DNA of 17,192 bases from Legionellales bacterium UBA2469 (GTDB taxonomy: Bacteria; Pseudomonadota; Gammaproteobacteria; Legionellales; Legionellaceae). Position 1 is the first letter of the stretch. The number at the start of each line of letters is the position of its first letter. The position numbers were made by a program, and so were the translations under genes. Positions 15,169 to 17,192 of this stretch are shown here, piece by piece. A model generated the notes under the pieces. That model had not been told where the DNA came from. It did no database searches and was given only the letters and a program-made list of their open reading frames with translations. The stretch spans positions 9,374 through 26,565 of the forward strand of contig DDPL01000029.1 of assembly GCA_002342175.1 (NCBI GenBank), written 5' to 3'.

Positions 15169-15615
15169 ATGAATTATAAAAGTAATCAAAATATTGTATA
15201 TTCTTGTAAATATCATATTATATGGTGTCCAAAGTATCGGCGAAAAGTCTTGGTTGATGAAGTTGCGATTCGATTAAAAGAACTGATTGAAAAAATTGCC
15301 CAGGAACTTAAAGTTGATATCATTGAGGTAGAAACAGATAAAGATCATGTCCACATTTTGGCAGAGGTTGATCCACAATTTGGAGTGAATCAATTTGTTA
15401 GGAAATTAAAAGGGAAAACATCCAGAATTCTAAGAGATGAGTTTCCTCATTTGAGAAAACGGCTACCCACACTTTGGACCAATAGTTATTTTGTTTCAAC
15501 AGTTGGTGGCGCACCACTTGAAGTCATCAAACAATATATAGAAAATCAGCAGCTTAGTGAGTCTGAAAAGTCTAAACAACGATGGAAGAAATTTTTAGAG
15601 CATGGACAAGGATAG
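15169..15615 (+). CDS. tnpA: IS200/IS605 transposase TnpA (HUH/Y1)
   Basis: This is the single-strand DNA transposase that cuts and rejoins the element ends through a 5'-phosphotyrosine intermediate. The 148-aa product has the usual Y1 transposase length. YSCKYHIIWCPKYRRKVL (11-28) is the typical N-terminal strand region. The HUH motif is HVH at 60-62 within DKDHVHIL. The catalytic tyrosine is Y123 in VIKQYIENQ. All key residues are present, so the enzyme looks active. No Shine-Dalgarno is obvious before the ATG, which is common in this family, where translation is kept low. Its last 14 nt overlap tnpB in another frame. Confidence 0.95.
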   Translation: MNYKSNQNIVYSCKYHIIWCPKYRRKVLVDEVAIRLKELIEKIAQELKVDIIEVETDKDHVHILAEVDPQFGVNQFVRKLKGKTSRILRDEFPHLRKRLPTLWTNSYFVSTVGGAPLEVIKQYIENQQLSESEKSKQRWKKFLEHGQG

Positions 15616-17119
15616 TCAAGGTGTTTTTATATATGAACTTCGTTTAAAAACGAGCCCTTATGAGATGGGTGTTTTAAACAAGCGTCTTGATATGGCAAGA
15701 AAGATATACAATGCTTGCCTTGGCGAAGCATTAAAACGTCTTAGGCTCATGCGAGAATCAAAACAATATCAAGCCGCCTCTAAACTCAGCAATAAAGAGC
15801 GCAGTCAGGGTTTTAAAGCCGTTCGAAAACAATATGCATTTTCTGAATATGATTTACATGCGTTCGTGAAAACATTAAGAAAAGATAGCTTTCTAGAGCA
15901 ACATATTGATTCCAGTACCGCACAGAAGTTGGCCAGTCGCGCATTTAATAGTGTTGTGCAATATGCGGTTGGGAAACGAGGGAAACCCCGATTTAAATCT
16001 GTGCATCGATTTTCGAGTGTTGAGGGCAAGAGTAATGTTGTAGGCATTCGATGGAAGGATGGAAAAATTGTTTGGGGCAAAGAATTTTCATGTGCAGTTA
16101 TTTCTGATGTGAAGGATAAACATGGTGTGGAATACCATGCTTTATCTAAAGAAACCAAGTATGTGCGCTTGGTGAGAAGAAAAATCAAAGGGAAGCAAGT
16201 CTGGTATGCGCAGTTGATTCAGTTGGGACGACCTCATCAAAAACTTAAAAACCAATTAGGCAATGATATCGTGGGCTTGGATATTGGCCCTTCTAGTATC
16301 GCCGTGGTGGGAGAGCATACTGCCCATTTGCAGGCTTTTTGTCCTGAAATTGAAGATGTGTCACGAGATATCAAACGATTACAGCGGCAAATGAGTCGTA
16401 TGATGCGCTTAAATAATCCTGAGAATTTTGAGCCTGATAGAATGATTCTTAATAAGAATGGGAACAAGATTTTAAAAAAGGGTAAGGTCAAAAAAGGTGT
16501 TAGGAAATGGTTTAGGTCTTTGCGATATCTTGCTTTGAAGAATGAAGTCGCTGAGTTGCAAAGAAAAATGGCGGCGCAAAGAAAAAGCTCGCATGGACAA
16601 TTAGCCAATAACATATTGGCTATAGGGGTTGAGATAAAGACAGAAAATTTGTCTTATAAAAGGTTGCAAAAGAATTTTGGAAAAAGTGTTGGAAAACGTG
16701 CGCCTGGATTATTTATCGAGCGCCTGCGCTACAAAGCCGAAAATGCTGGTGGGCAGGTGATTGAGTTTAATACGCGTACCACGGCCTTAAGCCAAACCTG
16801 TCAATGTGGTCAAAAGCAGAAGAAGGCTTTGAAAGAGCGTTGGCATTGCTGTGGGGTCTGTGGGATTGAAGTGCAGCGAGATTTGTATAGTGCATACTTG
16901 GCACGATTTGTGAATGAAAATCAATTAGATAGGAGCCAGGCAATTGCTGCTTGGCCGGGTGCAGAAATACTCCTAGAGCAGGCGCTATCTAATTTAGAAG
17001 AAACAGTGAATGGCAAGAATCGTCTTGCCTCCTTTGGTTTAAACCTGAGGCCGAATTGTTTGTTTGCTAAAGAGGGATCGGTCATAAATAAGGCTTTGGA
17101 TGATGTAGCAATCGCGTAG
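15602..17119 (+). CDS. tnpB: TnpB RNA-guided nuclease of the IS605 element
   Basis: TnpB is a RuvC-type nuclease, ancestral to Cas12, that uses an RNA from the element's right end to cut DNA matching the empty donor site. The 505-aa protein is longer than the usual roughly 400. YELRLKTSPYEMGVLNKRL (11-29) is the N-terminal wedge region. RuvC-I is VGLDIGPSSIAVV with D227, and RuvC-II is IKTENLSYKRL with E348. The zinc ribbon has C400-x-C402 and C417-x2-C420. RuvC-III is QRDLYSAYLA with D427. All catalytic acids are present. About 75 residues follow the last motif, a C-terminal extension of unknown role. The ATG lies inside the tnpA end, which suggests translational coupling. Confidence 0.93.
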   Translation: MDKDSQGVFIYELRLKTSPYEMGVLNKRLDMARKIYNACLGEALKRLRLMRESKQYQAASKLSNKERSQGFKAVRKQYAFSEYDLHAFVKTLRKDSFLEQHIDSSTAQKLASRAFNSVVQYAVGKRGKPRFKSVHRFSSVEGKSNVVGIRWKDGKIVWGKEFSCAVISDVKDKHGVEYHALSKETKYVRLVRRKIKGKQVWYAQLIQLGRPHQKLKNQLGNDIVGLDIGPSSIAVVGEHTAHLQAFCPEIEDVSRDIKRLQRQMSRMMRLNNPENFEPDRMILNKNGNKILKKGKVKKGVRKWFRSLRYLALKNEVAELQRKMAAQRKSSHGQLANNILAIGVEIKTENLSYKRLQKNFGKSVGKRAPGLFIERLRYKAENAGGQVIEFNTRTTALSQTCQCGQKQKKALKERWHCCGVCGIEVQRDLYSAYLARFVNENQLDRSQAIAAWPGAEILLEQALSNLEETVNGKNRLASFGLNLRPNCLFAKEGSVINKALDDVAIA

Positions 17120-17163
17120 CTTTTGTGAGAGCCAAAGAGCATTTATTGCCTTGCCCTTAGAAC

Positions 17164-17185
17164 CCCCTGGATTTATCCATGGGGA
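17164..17185 (+). repeat. Right-end imperfect hairpin of the insertion sequence
   Basis: This repeats the left-end block exactly in the same orientation, with the same bulged T and TT loop. The flanks extend the pairing, since GAAC (17160-17163) is complementary to GTTC (17187-17190). It would form the 3' scaffold of the TnpB guide RNA, and the guide itself would start beyond the window. Confidence 0.8.
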
Positions 17186-17192
17186 GGTTCAG

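Larger units (their letters stand above)
15046..17192 (+). mobile_element. IS200/IS605-family insertion sequence (IS608-like ends)
   Basis: The element carries tnpA (HUH/Y1 transposase) and tnpB (RuvC nuclease) in the same direction. It has no terminal inverted repeats and no visible target duplication, but an identical hairpin-forming 22-nt block lies near each end (15064 and 17164). The left boundary is placed after TTAC (15042-15045), 18 nt before the left hairpin, by analogy with IS608. The right boundary is at or just beyond the window edge, where TCAG (17189-17192) lies 4 nt after the right hairpin. The boundaries are predictions. It sits about 45 nt after the prs terminator hairpin, so no gene appears to be broken on the left side. 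Confidence 0.82.

Noticed and set aside
16237..16614. Minus-strand open frame of 125 codons inside tnpB
   Set aside because: It lies wholly antisense to a well-supported TnpB coding sequence, has no ribosome site and reads like a composition shadow.
15064..17185. CRISPR-like repeat pair
   Set aside because: Only two copies of the 22-nt block exist, about 2.1 kb apart and flanking tnpA-tnpB, which fits insertion-sequence ends and not an array.

Overview
The window reads as the chromosome of an AT-rich gammaproteobacterium. SucD, PdxH, Prs, Fis and tRNA-Gln are all gammaproteobacterial in type. Between them sit large, helical, orphan proteins of the kind common in Legionellales-like intracellular bacteria (Legionella, Coxiella, Berkiella relatives). 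The assignment to Legionellales is an inference from gene style. No species can be named from the sequence alone.

Layout. Positions 1-1638 hold a core metabolic block on the + strand: the end of sucC, then sucD, then pdxH only 3 nt later. Positions 1652-10662 form an accessory block without recognisable enzymes. It contains a 539-aa protein with two membrane segments (minus strand), an ORF interrupted by one amber codon, a small protein with a ribosome modulation factor (RMF)-like motif and a membrane tail, a 484-aa protein with DUF4116-like repeats and a C-terminal membrane hairpin, a 470-aa coiled-coil protein downstream of an SseB-family protein (minus strand), and an 893-aa helical-repeat protein with a basic, nuclear-localisation-like tail. 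Several of these genes have their own good sigma70-type promoter, so they look like separately expressed units. Host-directed effectors are the most economical guess, but nothing in the sequence proves secretion.

Positions 10732-13757 carry a closely spaced + strand set: an MFS transporter, a DUF945 (YdgA-like) envelope protein and the nucleoid protein Fis. Next comes a strong stable-RNA style promoter with an A-rich upstream element, a leader hairpin, tRNA-Gln(UUG) and prs, which ends in a long perfect hairpin.

Positions from about 15046 to the end of the window are an IS200/IS605 element. It has a HUH/Y1 transposase (tnpA) overlapping an apparently intact TnpB nuclease (tnpB), bracketed by an identical 22-nt imperfect hairpin with a bulged T. 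The arrangement of cleavage-like and guide-like tetranucleotides around the left hairpin resembles IS608. The window stops at, or within a few bases of, the predicted right end. The most rewarding targets for a second look are the repeat proteins, the RMF-like membrane protein, and the TnpB element with its predictable target motif.
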